Shown in pieces: positions 27,796-36,765 of a DNA stretch of 36,765 nucleotides (position 1 is its first letter; the number at the start of each line of letters is the position of its first letter). The notes under the pieces were generated by a model, which saw nothing but the letters and a program-made list of their open reading frames with translations, did not search any database and was not told the origin of the DNA. The DNA lies in contig WRLX01000005.1 of assembly GCA_009777415.1 (NCBI GenBank), forward strand, positions 1-36,765. The letters are read 5' to 3'. This DNA is from Oscillospiraceae bacterium. GTDB lineage: Bacteria; Bacillota; Clostridia; Oscillospirales; Ruminococcaceae. Both the position numbers and the translations under genes were made by a program.

Positions 27796-27883
27796 AACTC
27801 CCCGAGACGGCGGCTCTGACTTGATAGTATTGCAGTTCCCACTCAAAACTATCTACATCTTCGCCGCACTCGCCCCCGTAGCA

Positions 27884-28057
27884 TTAGGCAGTTTCCTTTT
27901 GCTGAAACTCCTCATGCTCACGGTGTCGCCGCTCGACCTCCTCACGCTCAAACGTCCGAGCGAGTTCTGCGAGACTCAAGCCGTAACGTGCCTCCGCATA
28001 CTTCACCGCCATTTGGGCAGATGTCAATGTACAATTCACTGTTATTTTCATATACAT
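27884..28057 (-). CDS. Small protein of unknown function
   Basis: MYMKITVNCTLTSAQMAVKYAEARYGLSLAEL...; AAAGGG upstream; promoter-like TTGACA-N18-TAATAT upstream (28125-28096). Confidence 0.45.
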   Translation of the reverse strand: MYMKITVNCTLTSAQMAVKYAEARYGLSLAELARTFEREEVERRHREHEEFQQKETA

Positions 28058-28254
28058 ACCCTTTCGTTGTATATTAGCGTTGCTTGCTAAAATCATATTA
28101 TCACAACTATTACTACTTTGTCAAGTGGTGTTTGCGATTTTTTGAAAATCAATAGCGTCAGTTTTGAAGCGACACGAAACGACACTACTAAATTAGCAAT
28201 ACTTACGCAGATATAGCGGCTTATTGCGGCTCGAAAATATTTTTTGAAAACCTA

Positions 28255-28283
28255 TTGACAACTTTGATTTTGTTTGATATAAT
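28255..28283 (+). promoter_or_regulatory. Consensus promoter of XRE regulator/integrase unit
   Basis: TTGACA (28255-28260), 17-nt spacer, TATAAT (28278-28283). Confidence 0.8.
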
Positions 28284-28320
28284 ACTATTACAACAACTAC
28301 AATTAAAGAGAGGTTCAGTT

Positions 28321-29052
28321 ATGGCAACCAAAGTGTATAAGAAATCCGCCCAATGGTACGACAGCCCCCTTAACTCGAGATTAAGGGAACTGTTGAAAGA
28401 AAAAGGTATAAAATCGGAGGAATTTGCGGCCCGCCTCGGCATCAGCACAGAAGCCGTGCGACTGTGGTGCGGCGGCTACTCTCGCCCAGACCTCGACAAA
28501 ATCCCGATGATTGCCGAGTTTTTGGAGGTTTCGACCGACTATTTGCTCGGACGGAGCTTTGTGAAAAGTGCGGATATTCAAATTAAAGGAATTTGTGCTT
28601 ATACGGGATTAACCGAAAGTGCAGTGATTAAGCTGAACGAGATGAATTCCGCAAATGTGACGAGTAAGGCTTTTAAGGCTAATACAACGCTTGAAATCCT
28701 TTCGGATATAATTTGTCATGAGAATTTCACGGCTTTTTTGAGCGAAACAAAAGAGTGTTTTCGATTGGCGGGACAAGCAAAGATTTATGAATACAAAAAG
28801 GAATTAGAAGCCGATGAAGAAGCAAACGACTATCACATAGAAGCGACAACTGCCGAATCTGTGTACGACAGCGAAGCGGAAAATTACGCTTCATACGTAG
28901 GAAAACGCACCATAAGCATAGAGAATTTATCGAAAATGCACAAGGTCTGGGCGATTGAATCTTTAGATGAAATCATACGTCATTTAGGTGAGTGTTACAG
29001 TGAGGAATATTTGCACATGAATTACAAGGAAAGTGAGGTCAAAGCAAAATGA
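28321..29052 (+). CDS. XRE-family HTH transcriptional regulator
   Basis: LNSRLRELLKEKGIKSEEFAARLGISTEAVRLWCGGYSRPDLDKIPMIAEFLEVSTDYLLG; SD AGAGAGG. Confidence 0.85.
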   Translation: MATKVYKKSAQWYDSPLNSRLRELLKEKGIKSEEFAARLGISTEAVRLWCGGYSRPDLDKIPMIAEFLEVSTDYLLGRSFVKSADIQIKGICAYTGLTESAVIKLNEMNSANVTSKAFKANTTLEILSDIICHENFTAFLSETKECFRLAGQAKIYEYKKELEADEEANDYHIEATTAESVYDSEAENYASYVGKRTISIENLSKMHKVWAIESLDEIIRHLGECYSEEYLHMNYKESEVKAK

Positions 29053-30484
29053 GAGCAGTCGCCTACGCGCGTTACAGCACCGACAAGCAGACCGAAAACA
29101 GCATAGACACTCAACTTAACGCAATCAACGATTATTGCGCGGCGAACTCAATCACAATTATTTCGACATTTGTTGACATGGCGATGAGCGGCACAAACAC
29201 CGAACGTCCCGACTTCCAACGTATGCTCGCAGGGGCGAAGTCGAAGCAGTTTGAAGCGGTAATTATCTACGATATTTCGAGAGCGAGCCGTGATTTAGCC
29301 GATTGGCTGAACTTCCGAAAGCTTATGCAATCGTATAATATCAAGGTCATTTCAACAACCCAAAACCTCGGAAGCATCGACAACCCCGACACTTTCCTCA
29401 CCGAAACCATAACGGCGGCTCTCGGTCAGCACATGGTTTTGCAGACACGGCAGAAGTCAATCGCAGGAACAGCGGAAAAGGCGAAACAGGGTGTGTTCCT
29501 CGGCGGATACGCTCCGCTCGGTTACGACATAGTGGACGGGAAATACATCGTAAACGACCACGAAGCTAAAGCCGTCAGAACGATATTCAGTATGTATGCA
29601 ATGGGTGATTCCTATGCAGATATATTCGCCAAACTTGCGGAGGGCGGGTATAAAGGCAGACGAGGTGCGACGATAGGCAAGACGGGATTACACGCAATAT
29701 TAAAGCAAGAGCGTTACATCGGGACATACACTTGGAATAAGCACAAAATGAAATATTTCGGCAAGTGGGCGGGCGGCGAGAAAAACCCCAATGCCGTAAG
29801 AATCGAAAACGCTATACCTGCTATAATTGATTATGATACTTGGGAAAGGGTTCAAAAAAGAATGAATAACAATAAGAGAAACGCTTCTAATACAGCGAAA
29901 CACGAATATCTGCTTTCGGGGCTTGTCGAGTGTGGCAAGTGCGGTGCAAGTTTCACAGGCAGGGCGAGTACCAACAAGAAAGGCTATACCACTCGATATT
30001 ACGTCTGCGGAAGCAAAAACCGTGCTAAGACTTGCGATGCCAAAAATATCAATGCCGACCAGTTGGAATCCGCTGTTGTTATCAAGTTAAAGGAATACTT
30101 CGCAAACGGTGACTTTGATACAATGGCTGATGAAATCTTCAAGGCATATACAAACGGTAAAGGCTCAAAAGTCGAGGAAAAGAAAGAACTCAAGGAAGTA
30201 GAACGTCAGCTTGCCAACGGCACAAAAGCTATACTTGACGGAGTTGATATTACTGAATTGAAAGAAGAAATGGCAAGGCTTAATGTCCGTAAATCGGAGT
30301 TACAGGACATAATTGCCGTATCACCCGACCTCATACTTACTAAAGAAATGATAGCCGAAAAATTGAAAAAAGACGCTCAACTTCTCCATGACGGAGAAGT
30401 CAAACGCCTCATAAAATCCTACGTAACAAAAATATACACCCACTCCGATGAAATCATCATCACAGGGGGTGTAAACATGGAACA

Positions 30485-30503
<19 letters not shown>
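29049..30503 (+). CDS. Large serine recombinase (site-specific integrase)
   Basis: AVAYARYSTDKQTENSIDTQL; recombinase domain; zinc ribbon VECGKCGASF..YYVCGSKNRAKTC; coiled coil; stop codon lies in tRNA gene. Confidence 0.93.
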
Positions 30504-30558
<55 letters not shown>

Positions 30559-30585
30559 ATAATATTATGCTACTAACATTACATG

Positions 30586-30614
30586 ATTATAACACAGTCG
30601 TATGCATATGTCAA
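30586..30614 (-). promoter_or_regulatory. Consensus promoter of tRNA-fMet
   Basis: Minus strand TTGACA (30614-30609), 17-nt spacer, TATAAT (30591-30586). Confidence 0.8.
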
Positions 30615-30663
30615 GGCAATTTTCAAAATTTGTCACAATGCACAATTTTTAACAAAAATCGCC

Positions 30664-31734
30664 TCATAATTTAGCAAACTTACACAACAATTGCCCCGCA
30701 AGTGTCCTCATTCCATTAATATCGCCGATGCTCGCCATACAAAAAGGGGTGTGAATATAGCGGCACGGTGCGGAAACGGCAATAGTCCGTATCCCGCCCA
30801 TTGACTTGTGAATAATACTTGCATCGTTGCCGCCGACAATTTTGCTCTTGGTTTGGGTCTTAATGTTGTTTTCCTTTGCTGTTTCGAGTGTAATATTATA
30901 AAGCTCACGGTCATACACCGTCCCCTTGTCCATGAAACTGACTACCGCTCCACCGCCTAACTCACAAACCTTATCGCCGTCCTCAACTCCCGCAGTGTCG
31001 CAGGCAGTGGTCGCTTCTAAAACAACGCATATGTCAGGCTCAAGGTTAAATGCGGCGGCGGCGGCACCTCTGCACCCGATTTCCTCCTGCACTGTAAAAG
31101 CAAAGACACAGTCATATTCAAGCTCCTGCTTTAACATATCAAGCATAATTGCACAGCCGAGCCGATTGTCAATTGCTTTAGCGCGAATCAAGTCATTGCA
31201 GTTTCGCTCGCTATTAAGCTCATCAAAATTGCCGATAAAATAGCAATAATCTCCCGGCGCAACAATAGCCTCGGCTTGTGACTTGTCGCAAGCACCAATA
31301 TCAATAAACAAATCCTCAATTTTAGGCTGACTGTTCTTTTCCTTATCACTAAGCAAATGCACGGGCTTACCCGCAATAACCCCGACAATCCTGTCATCCC
31401 CCTTTGAATTAACGACTACCCTTCTGCCGAACACGGCATTTGCGTTAATCCCGCCTACAGGGGCAAACCGCAAGAATCCATCCTTAGTAATATCGGTTAC
31501 AATAAACCCCACCTCGTCCATATGCGCGGCAAACATAACCGTTTTTTGCGGAGTTGATTTTCCCTTTTTAAAGACCAATAAATTTCCCGGGAAATCGCGT
31601 CTTATGACTGTGCTGTTTAAGTTTATATGCGAATTAATATGAGAAAGCAAAAACTCGGCAACCCGGTCCTCATCGCCGCTCGCCCCGTTAATTTCACATA
31701 ATTGTTTCAATAAATCAAGCATATTCATGACCAT
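30664..31734 (-). CDS. M42-family metallopeptidase
   Basis: MFAAHMDEVGFIV, NRLGCAIML, VQEEIGCRGAAAAAF, PCRYIHTPF; start ambiguous among 31734/31728/31722. Confidence 0.88.
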   Translation of the reverse strand: MVMNMLDLLKQLCEINGASGDEDRVAEFLLSHINSHINLNSTVIRRDFPGNLLVFKKGKSTPQKTVMFAAHMDEVGFIVTDITKDGFLRFAPVGGINANAVFGRRVVVNSKGDDRIVGVIAGKPVHLLSDKEKNSQPKIEDLFIDIGACDKSQAEAIVAPGDYCYFIGNFDELNSERNCNDLIRAKAIDNRLGCAIMLDMLKQELEYDCVFAFTVQEEIGCRGAAAAAFNLEPDICVVLEATTACDTAGVEDGDKVCELGGGAVVSFMDKGTVYDRELYNITLETAKENNIKTQTKSKIVGGNDASIIHKSMGGIRTIAVSAPCRYIHTPFCMASIGDINGMRTLAGQLLCKFAKL

Positions 31735-31790
31735 GCCGCCCCACCTTATAATCGGCGGCACACCTTTCCTATTTTTCGAGCTCTTGCATT

Positions 31791-31805
31791 TTAGAACCTG
31801 TCTTC
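31791..31805 (+). repeat. Dispersed 15-bp repeat copy TTAGAACCTGTCTTC
   Basis: Exact copy; overlaps stop codon of 31804..32883. Confidence 0.7.
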
Positions 31806-32883
31806 ATTTTAAGCATTTCTCCACAAATTCGGCAATCAATTTCCCGACTGCTTCAATGTCCGACAAAGCGACAGTCTCAACAGGGGTGTGCATATACCTT
31901 AAAGGAATGCTCACTAACGCAGTCTTAACTCCGCCCCTGACAATCCCGATTGGGTCGGCGTTCGTCCCGCTCGTGCCTTTGCTCATTATTTCAAGCTGAT
32001 ACGGAATATCGCACTGTACCGCGGTTTTTTTCAATCCTTCAAACATCCCCCTATTCAAGGAAGGGGCATATCCAATCATAGGGCCTTCGCCCAACCTCCC
32101 AACAGAGGTACTCGCTTTATTTTCAAGTCCCGGTGACAACCCGTAGCTGACATCCACGACTACAGCATACTCCGGGTCGGCATTGTAGGCAGCGACCGCC
32201 GCACCTCGGCATCCCAACTCCTCCTGAACCGAGAACGATACGCAAATCGGCGGCAAACTTTTTGCATTTCCGACATTTTTCAACAAATGTAATGCATACA
32301 AAATTGCGCAGACTCCCGCACGATTATCAAGTGCAGGGCCGCTGACTATGTTCCCCGGCATCGCAGTTAATGTCCCGTCTATGGTAACGGTATCGCCCGG
32401 TGAAATTATTTCCACAGCTTGATTCGCATTCAACCCGGCATCAATCCATATCTCATCCGCTTTAATAACCTTGTCCTCCTCTCCCCTCTTTAAAACGTGA
32501 GGGGGTTTAGTGCAAATCACCCCTTTAACAAGCTTTTTGCCGTAAACAGTAACCGCCTGTGCGGCAATCGCCCGTCTGTCAATCCCGCCGCAGGGTTCGG
32601 CTTTTATAAAGCCTTTTTCGTCAACGTGAGTGATAACCAATCCGACTTGGTCAATATGAGCATCGAGCAAAACCGCAGAGGGGGAATCGTCCCTGACTCC
32701 CAATCCGCGTCCGATGTGTTCGCCGATTACAGTCCCTACTACCGAACCATGACAGTCGATGTAAGCATCGGGTGCAAATTCTTTAAGCAACTCCAAAGCC
32801 GTTTCGGATGCCCCGGTGCTGCCGGCAACTCCGTTAGCGGCGGTAAGCCGTTTTAGTGTATCAAATGTGTTAAATGTTTTCAT
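31804..32883 (-). CDS. M42-family metallopeptidase (second paralogue)
   Basis: LLDAHIDQVGLVIT, DNRAGVCAI, VQEELGCRGAAVAAY, PLRYMHTPVE; SD AAAGGAG. Confidence 0.9.
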   Translation of the reverse strand: MKTFNTFDTLKRLTAANGVAGSTGASETALELLKEFAPDAYIDCHGSVVGTVIGEHIGRGLGVRDDSPSAVLLDAHIDQVGLVITHVDEKGFIKAEPCGGIDRRAIAAQAVTVYGKKLVKGVICTKPPHVLKRGEEDKVIKADEIWIDAGLNANQAVEIISPGDTVTIDGTLTAMPGNIVSGPALDNRAGVCAILYALHLLKNVGNAKSLPPICVSFSVQEELGCRGAAVAAYNADPEYAVVVDVSYGLSPGLENKASTSVGRLGEGPMIGYAPSLNRGMFEGLKKTAVQCDIPYQLEIMSKGTSGTNADPIGIVRGGVKTALVSIPLRYMHTPVETVALSDIEAVGKLIAEFVEKCLK

Positions 32884-32911
32884 AAAGTCAACTCCTTTGT
32901 TTCAGAGCGTG

Positions 32912-34105
32912 TCAACACGCTTTGGTCGGGGCGTTGTCAACCCTCTGCTGTTCTTTTGTTTTGATATATTCTTCTAAAATGGTTTTGAGTACGTTTGCGA
33001 CGGGGATGGCGAAAATCATTCCCATTACATTCCCGATTGCTCCGCCGATAGTGATTGCAATTATAACAAGCACCGGGCTGATTTTAAAAGACGAACCCAT
33101 TATTTTGGGGTTGATAAAATTGCCGTCAATTTGCTGTGTAATCAAAAGCATAATCGCAACAATAACCGCTGTATCAATCCCGCTTGTCGCCCATATAATA
33201 AATACCGCAACAACAGAGCCGAAAATCGAGCCGAAATAGGGAATAATATTTAATACGCCGAGCATCAGTCCGAGAGTAACCGCATAAGGCGAACCCATTA
33301 TTGTAAATTGAACCATTGTAATCGTCCCGAGTATAAGCGAGTCCAAAAACTGGCAGGTTAAAAACTTGCGAAAACTGAAATCCACAAGTCGAATATACTT
33401 TAAAGCGTGACGTTGTTTTCTCGGCGAATGTGCGTCAATCATGCGCTTAATAAAGTCCTTGACTTTATTATATTCGGCAAGGAAATACAACGTCGCCACA
33501 ATTGTCAAAAACGCAGTAAAAATTCCGGAAAAGACACCTGTCGCCATTCCGATAAAATCGTCCGCACTTGGGAAAAACTCGGACAAGTCATCAACATTAA
33601 GACTGTCAAGCCATGTGCCGAGTCCCAACTCTTCCGATAGAGGAAACCGCTTCAGTTCCCTAATCCCAAGCCCGATATAGCCGGGCATTTCAGCAATAAG
33701 CTGTTGCACATTCTCAAGAATCATCGGAATAAGATTCCACAGCCCGAAAACAATAAAACCAATTAACGCAATCAAATTCAAGACAATGCTTATCGGACGT
33801 GCCGCCTTTTGCATCCACGGAGTCCGTACAATGTTCTTGTTTTTAATTTTCACCGACAATGCGGGTTTATTCGTGAGTTTCTTCAATTGCTCTTCGAGCC
33901 ATGAAACGGGAATGTTAATACAATAGGCTATGATAAATCCGAAAATAAACGGGCGTATAATCCCCGATATATAAGTGAATATTCCCGTAAACGAGCTAAA
34001 GTCAAACATAATCTTGACCGTCAGCAAAATCGCCGCAGCCAAAATAAAAATTTTAATATACTTTTTGTCCTTGACTTTTGTTTCGTTAATTTGATTGTCC
34101 TTCAA
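32912..34105 (-). CDS. AI-2E family transporter (PerM-like)
   Basis: Multi-TM; QFTIMGSPYAVTLGLMLGVLNIIPYFGSIFG; IDGNFINPKIMGSSFKISPVLVI; TTG start. Confidence 0.88.
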   Translation of the reverse strand: MKDNQINETKVKDKKYIKIFILAAAILLTVKIMFDFSSFTGIFTYISGIIRPFIFGFIIAYCINIPVSWLEEQLKKLTNKPALSVKIKNKNIVRTPWMQKAARPISIVLNLIALIGFIVFGLWNLIPMILENVQQLIAEMPGYIGLGIRELKRFPLSEELGLGTWLDSLNVDDLSEFFPSADDFIGMATGVFSGIFTAFLTIVATLYFLAEYNKVKDFIKRMIDAHSPRKQRHALKYIRLVDFSFRKFLTCQFLDSLILGTITMVQFTIMGSPYAVTLGLMLGVLNIIPYFGSIFGSVVAVFIIWATSGIDTAVIVAIMLLITQQIDGNFINPKIMGSSFKISPVLVIIAITIGGAIGNVMGMIFAIPVANVLKTILEEYIKTKEQQRVDNAPTKAC

Positions 34106-34695
34106 GCAAACACTCTCCCGTCATCACATAAAATCCCAACCCTTTTAACATTAATCGAATCAAAGCTCAAAACATTCCACGGATTAATGTTCAAGGTGCT
34201 GCCCGCCGGCAAAGTCAAGTATTCGGTTTCCCAGCAAATCAGCGGCTTAACATCAATCACTTGGGTGTTTTTTTTAGTTTTTTTAGTAATTTCTATCACC
34301 GGACGTGCGAAGAACTCATCAATCTCTCTCATTGTTTCGGCGGGGGCGGTTATTTTATACCGCGCCTTTTGAATTTCCGAGGCTTTACGAAGCGGCGCGG
34401 AAACTCGAATGACATCAAGCCCGCACGGCATTACCGAATTAAGACTTTCGGCAACCCGTTCCGCATCAATTTCGGAAGTAAGCCTCAAATCTACCGATTC
34501 TTCGGCAGATTCAATCCCCAATGCGAGGGGGAGTGCGAACGTCATATATATATGCGGATTAAACCCCTCTGTAATCCAAACCGGCAATTTTGAACGCTTG
34601 ACAGCCCGCCCCATTGCCCGATATAAATCAAGGTGTGATATATATTTCGCATTCCCCGTCTTAGAGAAAAACACTCGTATATTAGTAAAATTCAT
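34102..34695 (-). CDS. DUF2344 / TIGR03936-like radical-SAM-associated protein
   Basis: IRVFFSKTGNAKYISHLDLYRAMGRAVKRSKLPVWITEGFNPHIYMTFALPLALGIES. Confidence 0.8.
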   Translation of the reverse strand: MNFTNIRVFFSKTGNAKYISHLDLYRAMGRAVKRSKLPVWITEGFNPHIYMTFALPLALGIESAEESVDLRLTSEIDAERVAESLNSVMPCGLDVIRVSAPLRKASEIQKARYKITAPAETMREIDEFFARPVIEITKKTKKNTQVIDVKPLICWETEYLTLPAGSTLNINPWNVLSFDSINVKRVGILCDDGRVFA

Positions 34696-34706
34696 ACACT
34701 GTAAAA

Positions 34707-35240
34707 TTATCCCTTTGCAACCTCAATCACGGCGCGACCTCCGCCACCCCGCTTATAAACCAAGTTGACCTCCCCCGTGTCGCCGTTTTTGAACATAAAG
34801 AAGTTGTGTCCGACGAGGTTCATCTGCAAAATAGCCTCCTCGACTGTCATAGGTGTCAAAACCAATCTTTTTGTCCTTTCAACAGAGTAGCTGTCCTCAA
34901 CATACTCCGGCTCAAGCTCGTTGTAGGATTCGGCAAAAGCAGAGCTGTGAAGACGTTTTTCAATCTTAGTCTTGTTTTTCCTGATTTGCCTGATGATTTT
35001 ATCGACACAAGCATCAAGTGCCTCATTTTTTTCGACAGCCTCCTGCTCTGCGCGGAAAATCAAGTTCCCGTGCCTAACCGTAAGCTCAACCACGATATTA
35101 TCGCGGACTGATGTCACTGTCAGCTTTGCCTCGGCATCTTCGCCAAAAAAACGGTCAAGCTTTTTGGACAGCTTTTTGTTGGCATAATCGGTAAACGATT
35201 GCCCAACCTGTACTTTCTTAGACGTAACTGTCATATTCAT
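34707..35240 (-). CDS. hpf: Ribosome hibernation promoting factor, long form
   Basis: N-terminal RaiA-like domain plus C-terminal VKTKRLVLTPMTVEEAILQMNLVGHNFFMFKN-type domain (ERTKRLVLTPMTVEEAILQMNLVGHNFFMFKNGDTGEVNLVYKR); strong SD. Confidence 0.92.
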   Translation of the reverse strand: MNMTVTSKKVQVGQSFTDYANKKLSKKLDRFFGEDAEAKLTVTSVRDNIVVELTVRHGNLIFRAEQEAVEKNEALDACVDKIIRQIRKNKTKIEKRLHSSAFAESYNELEPEYVEDSYSVERTKRLVLTPMTVEEAILQMNLVGHNFFMFKNGDTGEVNLVYKRGGGGRAVIEVAKG

Positions 35241-35265
35241 TTGTTAGTCCTCCTTGATATTTCTT

Positions 35266-35280
35266 TTAGAACCTGTCTTC
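35266..35280 (+). repeat. Dispersed 15-bp repeat copy TTAGAACCTGTCTTC
   Basis: Exact copy in hpf leader. Confidence 0.7.
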
Positions 35281-35328
35281 ATAAGCGACGTGTGCCGCCT
35301 ATGAACACAGCCTTCTTATTTTAAAAAA

Positions 35329-36747
35329 CTATTTAACTTCATCCGTCTCATCTGTCTCTCTTCCCTCAGCCTGCGCAAGCAACGGATGAACCTTAGGGCC
35401 GAACCGCGACCTCACGGGTCTGCCCGCTTCCCCTCTCGGAGGAGGCGGCGGGGGTGGCGGCGGACTATTGCGCAACGGCGGTTTAGCACTTTCGCCGTCC
35501 TGCCCGGGTTCAACTCTCGTCCCGAATTTTGAACGCGCAGGTCTGCTCGAATTATCAGTCCCCGACGAAGAGGGCAAAGGCGTACTTCTTCCCGAAACCT
35601 CCGATGCCGCTTCCGCTGCTTCAGCCGCTCGCCTTTCCTCTGCTTGCTGCAGTAAAGGATGAAGTTTCGCGCCTTGCTTAGACGGCTTAGGCGGTTTAGC
35701 AGACTTTTCCGGTTTAACGGGCTTTTCCGGTTTAGCGGGTTTTTCGGGCTTAGCGGGTTTTTCGGGCTTAGCGGGTTTTTCGGGCTTAAGTTTAGGCTCA
35801 GGCGTGGCTTTCGGCTTAGGCTCGGGTGCGGATTTCGGCTTCGGAGTAGCCGCTCCCGGCTTTGCCGCCGACTTCGGTGCTGGCTTCGGCGCGGGTGTCG
35901 ATTCAGGCGCGGGGGCGGCGGCTACGGTTTTGGTTTCGCTTTTAATCTCATCGGTTTCTGCGGCAAGAGTAGCCACTTTAGACACAAGCCTCGCACCCTC
36001 GACTCGCGGCAGACGCTCCGCATTTACCCCCACCTTTCCTGTATAAGCGTTAAATGTATCGCCTACAGGTGAGTATTCAAATGCTTTATCAAGCACTATA
36101 AAGTCACAATTTAAGTTTTCGTGCGTGTCGTTATGCGTGTAATCGTAGCACCATTGCCTAACCGCTTTGCCCTCTTCATCGCCTTTCTTCTTTAATTTGA
36201 AGAACCCGCCTTTTGCCTCATTCTCATGCGGAAGGCTGACCAAATAGGCATCTTTAAGCGGCTGACTGCATTTGCCTAAGGTGTAGCGGATTTTCTTCCT
36301 GTCAAAAGCAATTTCAACCTCTTTAAGAGTGCTGTCGGTTTTTTCGGCAATTGTGCCGTTGTTGTAAAATTTGATTCCCGCGGGATAAAGCTCTTCCGGA
36401 ATAGCACCCAAAGCCGCATTAATCGGGAACGGCAACGACGACAAGTCTTTCACTGCAGTTTCCAGCGCGTTCCTGTAAAACATTTTCACGCCGCGAACCG
36501 AATTAACGTCATAGGTGAGCAATGTTTCATAATCAATAGGTGCATCTTTGGTACTGCCCGGAACTTCCGATGTCAGCAAATAGCACATCTTATCGATTTC
36601 AAGCCACATAGCTCTTATCCCGGACAACGGAGTGTAAAATCCGTACAACTCGGGTATACCTGAGCCCGGCATTTTAGGGGACTCGATAATCTTGAACAAA
36701 ACCGTTCCCCCGCTCAGGCAAAAGTGATTGAGATTATTTTTCATCAA
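35329..36747 (-). CDS. Protein of unknown function with Pro/Lys-rich low-complexity C-terminal half
   Basis: KPEKPAKPEKPAKPEKP tandem repeats, PPPPPPPPPP tract, duplicated HPLLxQAE and RPxRSxFGxxV motifs. Confidence 0.7.
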   Translation of the reverse strand: MMKNNLNHFCLSGGTVLFKIIESPKMPGSGIPELYGFYTPLSGIRAMWLEIDKMCYLLTSEVPGSTKDAPIDYETLLTYDVNSVRGVKMFYRNALETAVKDLSSLPFPINAALGAIPEELYPAGIKFYNNGTIAEKTDSTLKEVEIAFDRKKIRYTLGKCSQPLKDAYLVSLPHENEAKGGFFKLKKKGDEEGKAVRQWCYDYTHNDTHENLNCDFIVLDKAFEYSPVGDTFNAYTGKVGVNAERLPRVEGARLVSKVATLAAETDEIKSETKTVAAAPAPESTPAPKPAPKSAAKPGAATPKPKSAPEPKPKATPEPKLKPEKPAKPEKPAKPEKPAKPEKPVKPEKSAKPPKPSKQGAKLHPLLQQAEERRAAEAAEAASEVSGRSTPLPSSSGTDNSSRPARSKFGTRVEPGQDGESAKPPLRNSPPPPPPPPPRGEAGRPVRSRFGPKVHPLLAQAEGRETDETDEVK

Positions 36748-36765
36748 GGTATTGTCAGAGTACCT

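Overview
Clostridia-like (Bacillota) chromosomal segment. Left part: tandem secreted LRR/dockerin-like proteins and a large BspA-LRR + Cys-repeat + dockerin-like protein. Centre: EF-G-like GTPase, a NifS-like/nadB/nadC operon, pyruvate carboxylase, lactate permease, a cyclic-2,3-DPG-synthetase-like GTPase, a DUF6273-like lipoprotein and a DUF4357/PD-(D/E)XK-like protein. Right part: M42 peptidases, AI-2E transporter, DUF2344 protein, hpf, and a Pro/Lys-rich protein. Between about 21.11 and 30.49 kb lies what I read as a ~9.4 kb integrative mobilizable element inserted at the 3' end of an initiator tRNA-Met gene. It is bounded by an 11-bp direct repeat (CATTGCGGGAG) and carries a large serine integrase, XRE regulator, MobV-type relaxase, RepA-like ATPase with an apparent internal deletion, small serine recombinase, and a secreted GH24 lysozyme + M23 peptidase protein. 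The most interesting signal is at 24147-24304, between the small serine recombinase and the hydrolase gene. Two inverted 20-bp sites (CGTAAAGGT-AC-ACCTTTACG and its exact reverse complement) flank a perfect TTGACA-N17-TATAAT promoter that currently points away from the hydrolase. This has the architecture of a Hin-type invertible promoter switch, seen here in the apparent OFF orientation, which would phase-vary a cell-wall hydrolase carried by a mobile element. A second notable signal is a dispersed 15-bp repeat (TTAGAACCTGTCTTC; three exact copies plus one 14/15 match) at gene junctions. All calls are from reading the sequence and supplied ORFs; no searches were run.
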